A stretch of DNA of 64,000 nucleotides, taken from assembly GCA_019059635.1 (NCBI GenBank), contig JAGVRJ010000012.1:992001-1056000 (forward strand), in the 5' to 3' direction. A model generated the notes under the pieces. The model was not told the DNA's origin, made no database searches, and saw only the letters and a program-made list of their open reading frames with translations. Below are positions 49,408 through 59,485 of this stretch, piece by piece. Position numbers and translations under genes: made by a program. Source of the stretch: Proales similis. Its lineage: Eukaryota; Rotifera; Eurotatoria; Ploima; Proalidae. Every line of letters begins with the position of its first letter. Positions within the stretch are counted from its first letter, which is position 1.

Positions 49408-51482
49408 TCAGCTGCTCAGCTGCTCGCGTTGCTCCCAAATTTGAATGTACGACTCGGTGAGGGTGATCATTTGCGGCAGAATGTCCGTGACGCGCAAGTC
49501 CTGCATTTCGTACCAGGTGCCGGTGCCCTTGTGGAACACGTGCATGCGATAGGTGCCTTTGCCAGCCTCGCCGTCGTGCACAATGTTGGCCAGCAGATCG
49601 TACACCGTGTTCTCGTTCGCCTTCAGTCCCTCGGCCGTGAGCAGCTCGCGTAGATCCACGTTTCTAGCGCAGCCGAGTTAAATGCGAATGACGGATGCGG
49701 TCTATCGAATGAGGGCGCCCAAGTTGAGACCTCATTCAATAAACCGAGACTCAACGGACTGAGTGTGCTTACTTGATCGGAAAGTTGACAATGGTCGGAT
49801 TCTTTTCAAGAAAGAAATTGTTTTTCGTGAATCGCTGTTTAGAACAAAACGGCAATTAATCGACGAGGAATTCGCTTTAGCTTTGACCACTCACTCTGAA
49901 GCACATTATCAAGTACTTGGGCAGTTTGATGAGCTCGTAGCGCTTGAGGAAATTCTCTTTGTAGGTTTTGTACTCGCGTGCCGTTACGCCGTCGAATTTG
50001 CCAAGGATTTGCATGAGTGGCACCTGAGGAATGATGCTCTCCTTCAGCTCGTTTCTGAACAACGGCGGCGGCGGCAGGTCAACCGACAAATACAGAAATG
50101 GCATTTCTTCCTGCTTTTCTGCTCGAACAGATGAAGAAAGCCCGGTCTGGTTAGAACGCTCGACTGCTCACCTTGATACTCGTCGGTCTTGGCCAGCACT
50201 TCCCGTTCGGCTTCTGTCTGATTGTGAGCGGTTAAACGAATCATGATGGTTTGATGCTTCGCATGCAGAAAAGTACCAGATCGACCGATGGGATTTTCTT
50301 TGTAAACACGCGCATCTTTCCTCTGAATGTCTTGTAGATTATTGAGCTGTTCGAGCTCTTTGTTCCGTTCAAGGACAAGTGCAAGCTGTTCAAGAGCCAA
50401 GAGAGGAATTCGATCGGATCACCTGTTGAACACTGTTTCAGGTGAAATGAACTAGAAAATCACGCCGCTTCTTGCCTTGTTGGGTGATTTGAAATTTCTT
50501 TTTGCTGCACTTGACCACTGCCTGCAGCATTTCGTGAGGGCTCACGTGCGCCTTGAAGTTGCGCGGATTCCACAATTTGCGCGTGAGCTCGCCGAAGCGT
50601 CGCGCCAAATTGAACATTATATCGCCAGGCGCCACTTTCACGTTGGCGTAGTTTTGCTCTCGCATGAAGAAATGGCGCAATGGCGGCACATTGACCAGCG
50701 CCTGGAGGACCACGTTGGCGTAGTCGTTCGCCTTTATGTTGTTGAGGCCCACAATTCCCGGCAAATAGAGCGTGCCATCGTAGGCTCTTGAATTGCGAAT
50801 GTTGCTGTCTAGCTTGGCGATCTGCTCCACCGTGAATGTCGGGTTCAGAACGTACTTTTGGCCAATTCAAGGTCATTCAACTGAACAGAGACTAGGCAGA
50901 CTTTGGCCCACCTTAATGTCATCGAGCGACGAGTCGATTATCTCGTAGTTGTCCGGCAAGCAGTAGAACTTGTACGTTTCAAGATTGATGAACACGTGAT
51001 GACTCATTTCAATGCTGTGAGTGTAGGCATAGGACTTGAGGCCGCGACCTTTATGGACAGAGCGTCGAGTCGCCTCTTGAACTGGAAGGGCGACGAGTTT
51101 TACCTTGAAAATATTTGCCGCAAATAAGACAGGCGTACACCGAGTTGTTGGACAAGCTGATTGAGCAGAGTTTCTCAAAGTCAAAGTCTAGAACATTCCT
51201 GCAAAAGTGTTAGTCAAGGCCTTTTCGAAGCGATCAGATCACATGCCTGTTTATGGTGTCAAGGTACGGACATTGTCTACTTCGCGAGTCCAGGCCCGGT
51301 TTTGGCTCTTTTTTTATCACAGTCTTGTCTGGCTCGGCTTCCTCGTCTTCGATTTTGATCTTTTCTACTCTGAGAGTTTAAGCAACAGCGCTCGTGCATT
51401 CAGAGCGTTTAAAACACCCACTTGACACTTCCTGATTGTCTGGCTCGCTATTTTCTCGCTTAATTACGGTTTCGACACCCAT
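49408..51482 (-). CDS. USP39: USP39 / Sad1-type spliceosome protein (inactive ubiquitin protease)
   Basis: Component of the U4/U6.U5 tri-snRNP, needed for splicing. Ten exons join in phase: 51482-51418, 51369-51247, 51198-51104, 51048-50912, 50854-50476, 50422-50277, 50217-50172, 50118-49895, 49834-49773 and 49663-49408 (510 residues). A short N-terminal leader with Lys-x-Glu motifs precedes a ZnF-UBP domain (CPYLDTINRNVLDFDFEKLC, then YACLICGKYFQGRGLKSYAY). A USP-fold domain follows. Its active-site region reads GLNNIKANDYANVVLQAL. The catalytic Cys is absent, as in all USP39 proteins, so it is a non-catalytic scaffold. The chain ends in ILPQMITLTESYIQIWEQRE. Two introns (51246-51199 and 50475-50423) start with GC rather than GT; both are needed to keep frame and family similarity. 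Confidence 0.96.
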
Positions 51483-51919
51483 TGTTCACTTTAGCCGCCG
51501 TCAATGGTCCGTAGAGCTGAATTCAATTTTTCTAGCGCCTCTGACTAGCAATACACTCAAAAGCAGCGTGACTCAACTAAGTTGACTGGACCGCAGCTTT
51601 GGTTAAAAATCCTGCTCACTCTCTTCATTAGGTTTAAAAGTAGCATTCTATCAAGGAAAGAGAAGGATTTGCTCTGATCCAGCCGTTACAAGGCACAGCT
51701 CATTCGGCACAGAGATCATTCAAAAGCGTTTCATTGAGTATTCTAGAGCGCTTTCAGCTGAAATTTATTTTTTTTTTGTTTGCTTTAAGCAAATTGTGCT
51801 CAATCAGTGAACTTGAATGTTGAGAAATATTCGCTGAAAAATTAGAAGACAAAAGTGACAGGGGAAATTGTGCCGCTAATAATTGATAAAAATTATTATT
51901 CTGACTGGCCCGGGCAGTT
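51483..51919. other. Short region between the cold-shock and USP39 genes
   Basis: A 437-nt gap on the same strand. AATAAA on the minus strand at 51764-51769 probably ends the cold-shock gene. A GAATTCAG acceptor-like site lies about 40 nt before the USP39 start. Confidence 0.4.
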
Positions 51920-52456
51920 TTACATGGGAGGCCGAGCGAGCCAGTGCTCATGCTGAGTGTCGCCCAGCTTGACAATGTTCACGTGAACCGCTTGGTATTT
52001 CTGCCGCTTGGGTGGCAGTAGAGCCTTTTTGAAAGAGACAACATCGCCCGGCTTTGGGCACCATTCACCTTCAATGCTGCGGAAAGACCGAATGAGCACG
52101 AGGCAAGGACAGCTGCGAGTGGTATCTTTGATACTTACTCAGAAATGTGAAGAAAAATCGGCTCCGATCCGTCGTCAGGTTTTATGAATCCATGGCCCTT
52201 GTTGCGGCAGAACGTTTCGATTGTTCCTTTGAAGCTTGGGCCGCATGCAATTCGCTCTGACCTAGACGCGCTCTGTTAAGAGATGCCCTGGACAGCAACA
52301 GATCTCGGTCTAGTCTTACTCTGACAGAGTGCGCTTGCGATGGTGGGGCAGGGCCAGATATTGAGCGACATGCTCTGAATGATCACCGCCCTCGTACTCT
52401 CGGTTCTCAGGTATCACCTCAGTGCTTAGATTAAGTCGATTGGTTTCGGTTGTCAT
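51920..52456 (-). CDS. CARHSP1: CARHSP1/CSDC2-like cold-shock domain protein
   Basis: Three exons (52456-52320, 52261-52139 and 52076-51920) give 138 residues, the usual length of this family. The single cold-shock domain carries the RNA-binding motifs KGHGFI (RNP1) and IFLHIS (RNP2), followed by GEWCPKPGDVVSFK. The basic segment HHRKRTLSE just before it matches the phosphorylated region of CARHSP1. The C-terminus (VKLGDTQHEHWLARPPM) also resembles that family's tail. In vertebrates the protein binds mRNA 3' UTRs in the cytoplasm and is regulated by calcineurin-sensitive phosphorylation. An AG acceptor (CATTTTCTGCCAG) lies about 35 nt before the start. CSDC2 is the equally likely alternative name. 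Confidence 0.9.
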
Positions 52457-53267
52457 TTTCTTTCAGGCCGCGGCCGGTTTGTTCTCTGGCAGAAAATGCT
52501 CTTGGCTTTCTAAAACGAGTCGAGAAATAATCGCTTGAGCCGGGGCCTCATTTGATCACCATGATTGTCGTCACTCAGAACAGAATGAACGCACGAACAG
52601 ATCGCACGACTGCTCTCTTTCAAGTACTCTCCCACATTGCATTTGAGCAAAATTAATTTCAACCGTTCGTTTCGGTGGTGGTGGGCTTATGCTTCAAGCG
52701 GCAGGATTATGCTGATGAATTTCGAGGCTTTTAGATTTGCACAGTTGAGCCGAGTTGTTGTCGCCACTCGCATCCTCTTTTCACACCCGTTGGCCCTGAT
52801 TCTGTTTTATCGCATGTTCAATCTATTTTCGAGCTCAACACCTTTCACAGAGTCGGTCGAACAAGAGCCCGCTTCTGTTTTGCGTCATTTTTCTAATTCG
52901 CTGTCACAATGGCAAAATTTATTTTTCGATCAATTTGTCTTTTTTATTCGCTCAAGTCGGTTCTTGCTCAAATGCAAAAGCGCAAATTTGTCCATTGTGA
53001 CCCGACTGACGTTTAGATATTGAGGAATTCTCATGTCAAGCAATTTGCTCCAAAAAAAAGTGAAGAAAAAAAAGTTTGATAAAAGAATGGCATTAATTCA
53101 TTAAAATTTGTTTGCGTCTGATTGGCTAATTTTTGGTTCATTGATGAAGAGACGGGTAATTGAAATTGAAGGGGAAAATTTAGCGCAATGATGGGCGGGT
53201 AGACACCGGTCGGTCGCATTCATTTCAATTGAGCTGTTGGCTCCATTTGAGCGCCGCCGTGCGTCGG
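52457..53267. other. Region between the secreted-protein and cold-shock genes
   Basis: No exon was recognised in this 811-nt stretch. A short T- and A-rich segment near 53040-53075 is low complexity. Confidence 0.4.
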
Positions 53268-53928
53268 CTAGTCATTTTCGATCATGTTTCCGTTCACAAA
53301 CTGCATGCCTTCAGGTACGATTGGCTTGGGCACCGATACTGGCGCCTGAGAAGCTGCTTTGCTCGGATTGAACACGATCATGGGAATTTGATTTCTAAAG
53401 ACAAGTTTGGCGCCCTCCGGCAGACTGTTCAATATCTGATTTAGCTCATTGTTGTTGTTGACCAAGAAGCTGAGTGGGATGTCGTCGTTCTTGTTGAACG
53501 TGTCCACCGGGATGTTGGACGCAATGCCGTTTGCACTCTTTACGTCCAAAATACTCGGATTCACTAGGTCGTTGTTGTTTATGTGATTACCGGGGCCGAA
53601 ATTGTTGTTCGTAAATGTCAATCTTCTCCTTCCTTGGTTTAAGTAAAAATGAGCAGCGTCGTAGTCATGCATTTGGGCCTGAGTTGTCTTACTCTCGTGC
53701 GATTGTTGCTGAGCAGCCTTCTCTTGCTCGTCTTTCGATGAGAAAAAGCAGAGTCGATTAAAAAAGGGAGTTTAAAGTTGAGTCGAACAGGCCTCACCTT
53801 TGATGGGAGCGCCGATAACTGAAATTCAAACCGCATCGAGTGAGTCGGACGAGTAACGACAAAGTTGATGTAATCTGCTTACCGCTGACGATTAGGAGAG
53901 CTGACAGGCACAACAAGCGCGTATTCAT
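53268..53928 (-). CDS. Small secreted Asn-rich protein, possible neuropeptide-like precursor
   Basis: Three exons (53928-53883, 53818-53798 and 53731-53268) give 176 residues. The middle exon is only 21 nt. The first 18 residues form a signal peptide (MNTRLLCLSALLIVSVIG), so the product should be secreted. The rest is unstructured, rich in Asn, Asp and Gln, and has no Cys. At 56-59 the sequence QGRRR follows DYDAAHFYLN. Gly before a basic cluster is the classical amidation and cleavage site of peptide hormone precursors. A single such site is weak evidence. The C-terminal half contains repeated short hydrophobic patches (IPLSFLVNNN, KLVFRNQIPMIVFNP). I do not recognise the family. Confidence 0.7.
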
Positions 53929-54944
53929 GTTCCTTCTCTATTTGGTTGTTTTAGCAGTTTATGAGCGACACAGGCACGTCCACGCACTTTCAAGCGTTGT
54001 AGTGTTTTTCTATTCAAAATTTGAGATCATTCAGTCGCTCGCCTCAGGTGAGCCGGCCGATTCGAAAGAAACAGAAATGGAGCGAGGCGGCAGCGGGCTA
54101 CGACTGCCAGCGTCAGTATGCGAAAAACAACAAAGCGAGCGTGTCAAGCAACAGCGGCAAAGAGCAATGCTTGTACACTGGCCGAGCTTGTACTCATCTT
54201 TGCCGACAAGTGAACGATATAGAGAGCGAACAACAAGGGTTTGCGAGTGAGCGGCCGGGTGGTCGGTGCGTGCGTTTGTGCGTGTGCTCTCAATATCGTT
54301 CAATATTCAAATATTGTTTGAAAATTGATACCATTCATACACAGACAGATTCGGACTATTGAGAATCGAAGCCAACTTGCAATCGAAAACTCTCGTCCTC
54401 TCCAATCAATTTGAGTTTTTTTTTTAATTTTCAAATCAACTCAACGTGATATTCTTCTCGCTTAGGCGTTTTCCGTTTTGCTCTTTTGCTCTTTCCCTTT
54501 CGAGCAATTTTGCCAACAAGTACTTGGTCACAATATTTCGTCTCTTTTTTTCTCTATTTTCTGCCGTCTAAGAGCTCAGAAGAAAAATTTTCCCCAGAGA
54601 CTTGGACATTTCTCACAGGCGGCGATTTGCTTAACAATGAGGCAGCTCAGGCAGACAATCATCTCTTATGCATTCGACTCTGTGCCCAAATTCCAGCATC
54701 TCTCCTCAGCTCTAGCTCGCTTGTTTCTCTCTTCCTCCTTCTTCTTTCCATCCCTTTTGTCTGTTTTGTCGTCTTATTTCCTCCCGCCAGTTGGCCACTA
54801 CCAATCAGAACCAATTATTCGCATTTCATGTCAATCGATGTCTGGTCGTGGTTATGAAATGGCTTAAGCTTCTTATTAAACTGCAATTAGCATCTGAAAC
54901 TGGCACGCTCTTCATTTTTCCTGTTCAACTTGAGGCTAATTGTG

Positions 54945-54992
54945 TCGATCGCAGCATGAACGTGTCTGTCTGCCTTCGATCGCAGCATGAAC
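54945..54992 (+). repeat. 17-bp direct repeat
   Basis: TCGATCGCAGCATGAAC occurs twice, 31 bp apart from start to start. Confidence 0.9.
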
Positions 54993-55729
54993 TGTCTTGT
55001 CTCGCAGCGTTGAATGTAAAGTCAAGATGTGGCTGTGCAGTGGTTAAATGGCATCTGCTCACTGAATCAAGTCTGATGTGTGTGTGTGTGACTGATGCAT
55101 ATGACAATGGGTTGTCGAGCGTCTTTGATTATCGACCAACTCGACTGCGTCATGGTTGCCAAATCGGCTGCGAATAGATGAGAATGAGCCACGCCAACAA
55201 TGCCTCCTTATTTCTCACTCTTAACATTTTTTATTTGCTCTCTTGTTTGCGTTTTACTCTGCTCGTTTCGATTATTAATTAGGAGAATTTCTACGCCTCA
55301 ACACTGAAATGATAATGAGATTGTAGAAGCGACTGTTCAAACAAAAAACAAGTGTTGGCGCTTTTACATCTCTCTCTCTCTCTCTCTCTCTCCTTCTCTC
55401 TTTTGTTCGCCTCTTTTTCTTCTTTTCTCTTTCACTTTGATCTGCATCTCATCTCCTTGTGTGTTTTTCGAATGAGTGATCGTTTGCTGCTTGTTGATTG
55501 CCAGTTACTGAGCACACCCAAACGCTCAGAAAGAGAGAGAGAGAGAGAAAGAAAATGCTTAATCAATCGTTTTTGATGTTTCATCACAGTCCTTCGCATC
55601 GGTTCTTATTTTCTTTTGTTTTGTAGCAGCCGACCAAATTCCAGCCTTCTTCAAGCATAATTTTATTTTTGATTGAAAGAGGAACGATTGAGAAAAAAAA
55701 AACGATCAAAAAAGAAGAAGGCAAGCAAA

Positions 55730-55753
55730 TGTGTGTGTGTGTGTGTGTGTGTG
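55730..55753 (+). repeat. (TG)n microsatellite
   Basis: Twelve TG units without interruption. Confidence 0.95.
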
Positions 55754-56025
55754 ATAGAGAGGGAGTCACCGGGGAGCTGGATTGGAGTTGGGAGACAAAA
55801 ACGAGAATTGATTGCAAATTATGGGCCAATGAAAGCCATGAATGTTTTGTACGTCCGGAGTTGGTTATGAAAGCAATAATACACGACAGGCTCGTAAACA
55901 ATGAGATAGCTGCGAGCAAGTGTGCAGCATTTGCGTACACTTTTGCATCTCGAAATTCGAATTGCGATTTATGACGCGCGCATGGCCTTGGCTCAGTTCT
56001 CATTATTCGTCTAAATGCTCCCCTG

Positions 56026-56058
56026 CCTGCTCCCTCCGCCTGCTCCCTCCGCCTGCTC
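56026..56058 (+). repeat. 13-bp tandem repeat
   Basis: CCTGCTCCCTCCG occurs twice in tandem with a partial third copy. Confidence 0.9.
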
Positions 56059-56643
56059 TCTGGCCGACATGCAAATGCTGCAAATTTCTATATTCTCCTG
56101 CTTTCTACTCACTGACTGGCTAATTGAGTGTTGTGGATTATTGACGCTTCGCAACCAACAGCAGCATCAATTTATTCAATTCGATTCTGCGCACATTAAT
56201 TTCAAAGAAGCATGTTCTGGCCTGAACACACCTCTCGGAGGCAGTTGCGATGATATTAATTACTACTTGTCTATTCTCATCCTCTTTGCCTCTTCCTCTC
56301 TCTCATTCTCCCGCAGGGGCGCAGAACATGCTTCCTAATCGCAGAGAATTGAATGCGCTGCTGAAAGGTCTGCTCATTGAACGCATCAATAAAACGCAGC
56401 TTGCACTCAGACGCGTAACCGGTAGACTGACGACGGCGATGAATGAGCGGTGGCCTGTTGCTTCATGAGCAGGACTGTTTTATTCAAATGCGAGGGAAAT
56501 GTGAGTGCAAGGAAAAGGCTTCCGTGCACGAATGAAGATGCTCATGCTAAAATCGTCAAGACATTTTACTGAACAATTCTTGCTCTTGTATTTCAGACAA
56601 TGCAGGCAACGTTTATCGCCGAGCACTGAAACTGATCGCCAAC

Positions 56644-59485
56644 ATGCCCGGCCAGGTGCTGTGCGGACGTCGATGGTCATTCGCGTCTGATGACGTGTTT
56701 GCGCCGGCTTTCGTTCTCTTGCTCTACCACTCGATCGGGTAAATTGAACGTTCAATCGCAATTCGCCTCAACTTGGCCACTCAAATGCAGTTTACCACAC
56801 AAGCGCCCTCGCCTTGCTCTCGGTCATATTCGGCGTGGATCCATTCTACGAGATCAAATGCCTGTCTCGCATTCATTTCTGTTTGTTCTGTCTCGGCGTC
56901 GCTCTGCTGTTAATTGTGGCAATTGAGTTTGCCGCCCTGATCGTCTCGTGTCAGGGCACCATTCTCAAGAACCGTCCAAGATCGGCCATGGGCAGCATTA
57001 TCTACACTCGACTAGGTAAAGCCGAAACAGGCGCTTGTCTGCGCTCGTTCTAATTCAAGAGCTAAAGCCTTGGCCGGACTCGAGTTTGCTTTTGTTGTTT
57101 ACGCCGCCAGTTTGCTCAGAACTGAATGTGCAAGTGAGAGCTGGCAAAGCGACCTTCTTAAGAGCGCCCTGCTTGGTAAGCCATTTCTCCTCGCAACATC
57201 TGACAGCCGATTTCAGCTCGCCCGGTTCAGGCTCAATTGTGTTCGAGTGCTTCGGCTTGTTCGTCATCTCTCTGGCCTTGTCCTGTGTCTTCGATCCGAC
57301 CGGTCGCGAGTTTCATCGCTTGAAAAAATTCGAGCACAAATACCATCTCAAGCTGCATTCTGTGCCCGAGTCTGTTCGCCATTCCCGACACCAGTAAATC
57401 ACCATTTGCTGTTTCTTTGTCTATCTCTCTGTCGGCTCAATGCGAATCGAATTTGTTTCAGCCAAGCATTCAAATGTTACAAAGAGAGCTGGAGAAATCG
57501 ATGCCGCCTCTTGTGCTGTTTCATCCAGCAGAGCAAAAACGAGGTAATGCTCATGCAATTTGCTGCCTGATTGGCGCTGCGTTTCAAAGATCACTCAAAG
57601 GCCGAGTTTGGTGCAATCGCCGAGACTCTCTCGTGCTTTTTCTATCAGTACGACATCGTTCCGTCCGACATTCTGGTCGGCCTTTTACTCCTTCGCGACA
57701 AGCAAAAATCTGGACCGGACGAATTCAAGGTCAAATTGAGTCTCGGACTCGTCACTCTCTTGGCGCTGAAATTGATTGCGATTTAAGGACGCAGGAGACT
57801 CGCTCGATTATCTATCAGGCATTCCGATCACATCGCAGACCAAGTTTTTCGACCTTGAGAACGCTGAAAACCGCCGCCTATTCGAACAAGCTCTTTATTT
57901 GGCCGACTATGCTGCTGCCTCGTACGGATGGCCATTCTACTTTTACCGCTCGCCTTGCGGTCTTTTCAATTTGCCACCAATGCTCAAGTGAGTACTCTTC
58001 AAATGAATCAAACTTCTTGTTGAATGAGCATGAATCGAAATTAAATTTATCTTTTTATGGTTAAGAAACTGCTTCAAAGTGAACAGCTGCTCGATTGCAA
58101 GGCCATTCTGCTGCCTCAGAACCAAAGCGGCGGTCGAATCGAGTCAAAGTGAAGTGAACAACGACAATTGTTGCTTCTGCTACTCGTTCGCTGTCAGGGA
58201 GCAGCTTCCTCATTCGCTCGGCATCGATTCAAACCGGTCGCCCGCATCCACCAAGGACCATATCGAAATAGTCTACGCCAACTTTGGAAGCGACGTAAGC
58301 GTTCAGTCTCTTCTTGCTCTTCCTTATTCGTTTTTTTCTCACTGCTTGCCTGTGTTCAATGTGCCCAGGTATGGCAGCCGTGTTATTTTGTGGCGGTCGA
58401 CTATTCGATAAAGAAGATCATAGTCTCGATCAGAGGCACACAATCATTCACCGACTCGATTACTGACATGCAATGGAAGGCAGTCAACATTCCAGGGTAT
58501 TTAGTTAGCCGGACGCTAGCCGTAAAAGTCTTTAAAACAAACGCATTCGACTAGGACTGAGCCAAGCCTAAACTGGCTAGGCCACGAGGTACTCTATTCT
58601 GCCGCGAATGACCGAAGCGACCTTTAAACGCCATTTTCGAAAGGGAATGGTCAAAGCGGCGTGCAATTTGAAGCAAGAAATCGAGAGCAAGCAGATACTC
58701 TCTCGAGCGTTCTCCTTCAATCCGGTTTGTTTCTAGCCAACGTGGGCCGTTCGTCTCTATGTTAAAACTGAAAACGAGCAGGAAATGAAAACAAATCGGT
58801 TTGAGCTTGTGCTTGTGGGCCATTCGCTGGGCGCAGGTAAAATGTCAAATCTAACCGCAGCCCGAAATGTTGACCATGATGATGAACGACAAAAAGGGGT
58901 CGCATCAATTCTGTCCATTCTGCTAAAAAATCAATACCCGTCGGTGACATGCTTCGCCTATTCGCCGCCAGGAGGCCTACTCAGGTGATTATGCCGCCGT
59001 GAAATATTGTTTCTCTCGCGCACATGCTGCCTCGCTGACCTGACACTGAGCACTCGTCGAACTCTCGCTCGTGCCAACACGTGAACTCCTCTTTGGTCAG
59101 CGCATGTTTCACTTTTACTCCATTATTTGCAATCAATCAGAAGCGCAATTGAATTGGCATTTTCTAATCTGAATTGTGTTTAATCACAGCGAGGCCTGCA
59201 TTCAAGCGAGCCGTCATTTCATCCACGCCCTCGTTGTGGGCAAAGATATGGTGCCAAGGTAAATAAACGCTGCGTCTTTAGAAGTAGCGCGCCTAATGAG
59301 TTGCATTCGCCACACCGCGGCCGCTGTTTCTGTTGTTGCCGGCCGTGTCGGTGTTGCTCGCTCGTTTGGCGTCTAATCAGCTCTTAATTAATAACCGATC
59401 TTAATTGTGAAGGTTGGGCATGATTCAAATGGAAAAGCTGCGCAACGAGATCATGGACGCTTTAAAGACAACAAACAAAGCCAAA
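56644..59485 (+). CDS. DAGL: sn-1-specific diacylglycerol lipase (DAGL), 3' end not found
   Basis: Hydrolyses diacylglycerol to 2-arachidonoylglycerol at the plasma membrane. Fifteen exons join in phase: 56644-56738, 56804-57015, 57068-57175, 57231-57393, 57462-57543, 57601-57729, 57788-57987, 58066-58294, 58369-58496, 58555-58588, 58644-58724, 58782-58836, 58897-58984, 59190-59258 and 59413-59485 (582 residues so far). The start MPGQVLCGRRWSFASDD is family-typical. Four membrane segments follow, then SCVFDPTGREF, YDIVPSDILVGLLLLR and AAASYGWPFYFYR. The catalytic region has IIVSIRGTQSFTD, the nucleophile motif VGHSLGAG, CFAYSPPGGLLS, and GKDMVPR with the expected catalytic Asp. The catalytic His (in human, near an RIIH motif) is in later exons that I could not locate before 64000. 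A 34-nt microexon occurs at 58555-58588. A 5' UTR acceptor lies about 45 nt before the ATG. Confidence 0.93.

Larger units (their letters stand above)
53929..56643. other. Divergent region upstream of the lipase and secreted-protein genes
   Basis: No family-level coding exon was seen. There is a 17-bp direct repeat (54945-54961 and 54976-54992), (CT)n near 55370-55393, (TG)n at 55730-55753 and a 13-bp tandem repeat at 56026-56058. A strong acceptor (CATTCTCCCGCAG) at about 56317-56318 and a donor near 56500 may border a noncoding first exon of the lipase gene. Confidence 0.4.

Noticed and set aside
56331-56468. A 46-residue open frame (MLPNRRELNALLKG...) after a strong acceptor upstream of the lipase
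   Set aside because: It has no family match and ends before the donor near 56500. It is more likely a short upstream frame in a noncoding first exon.
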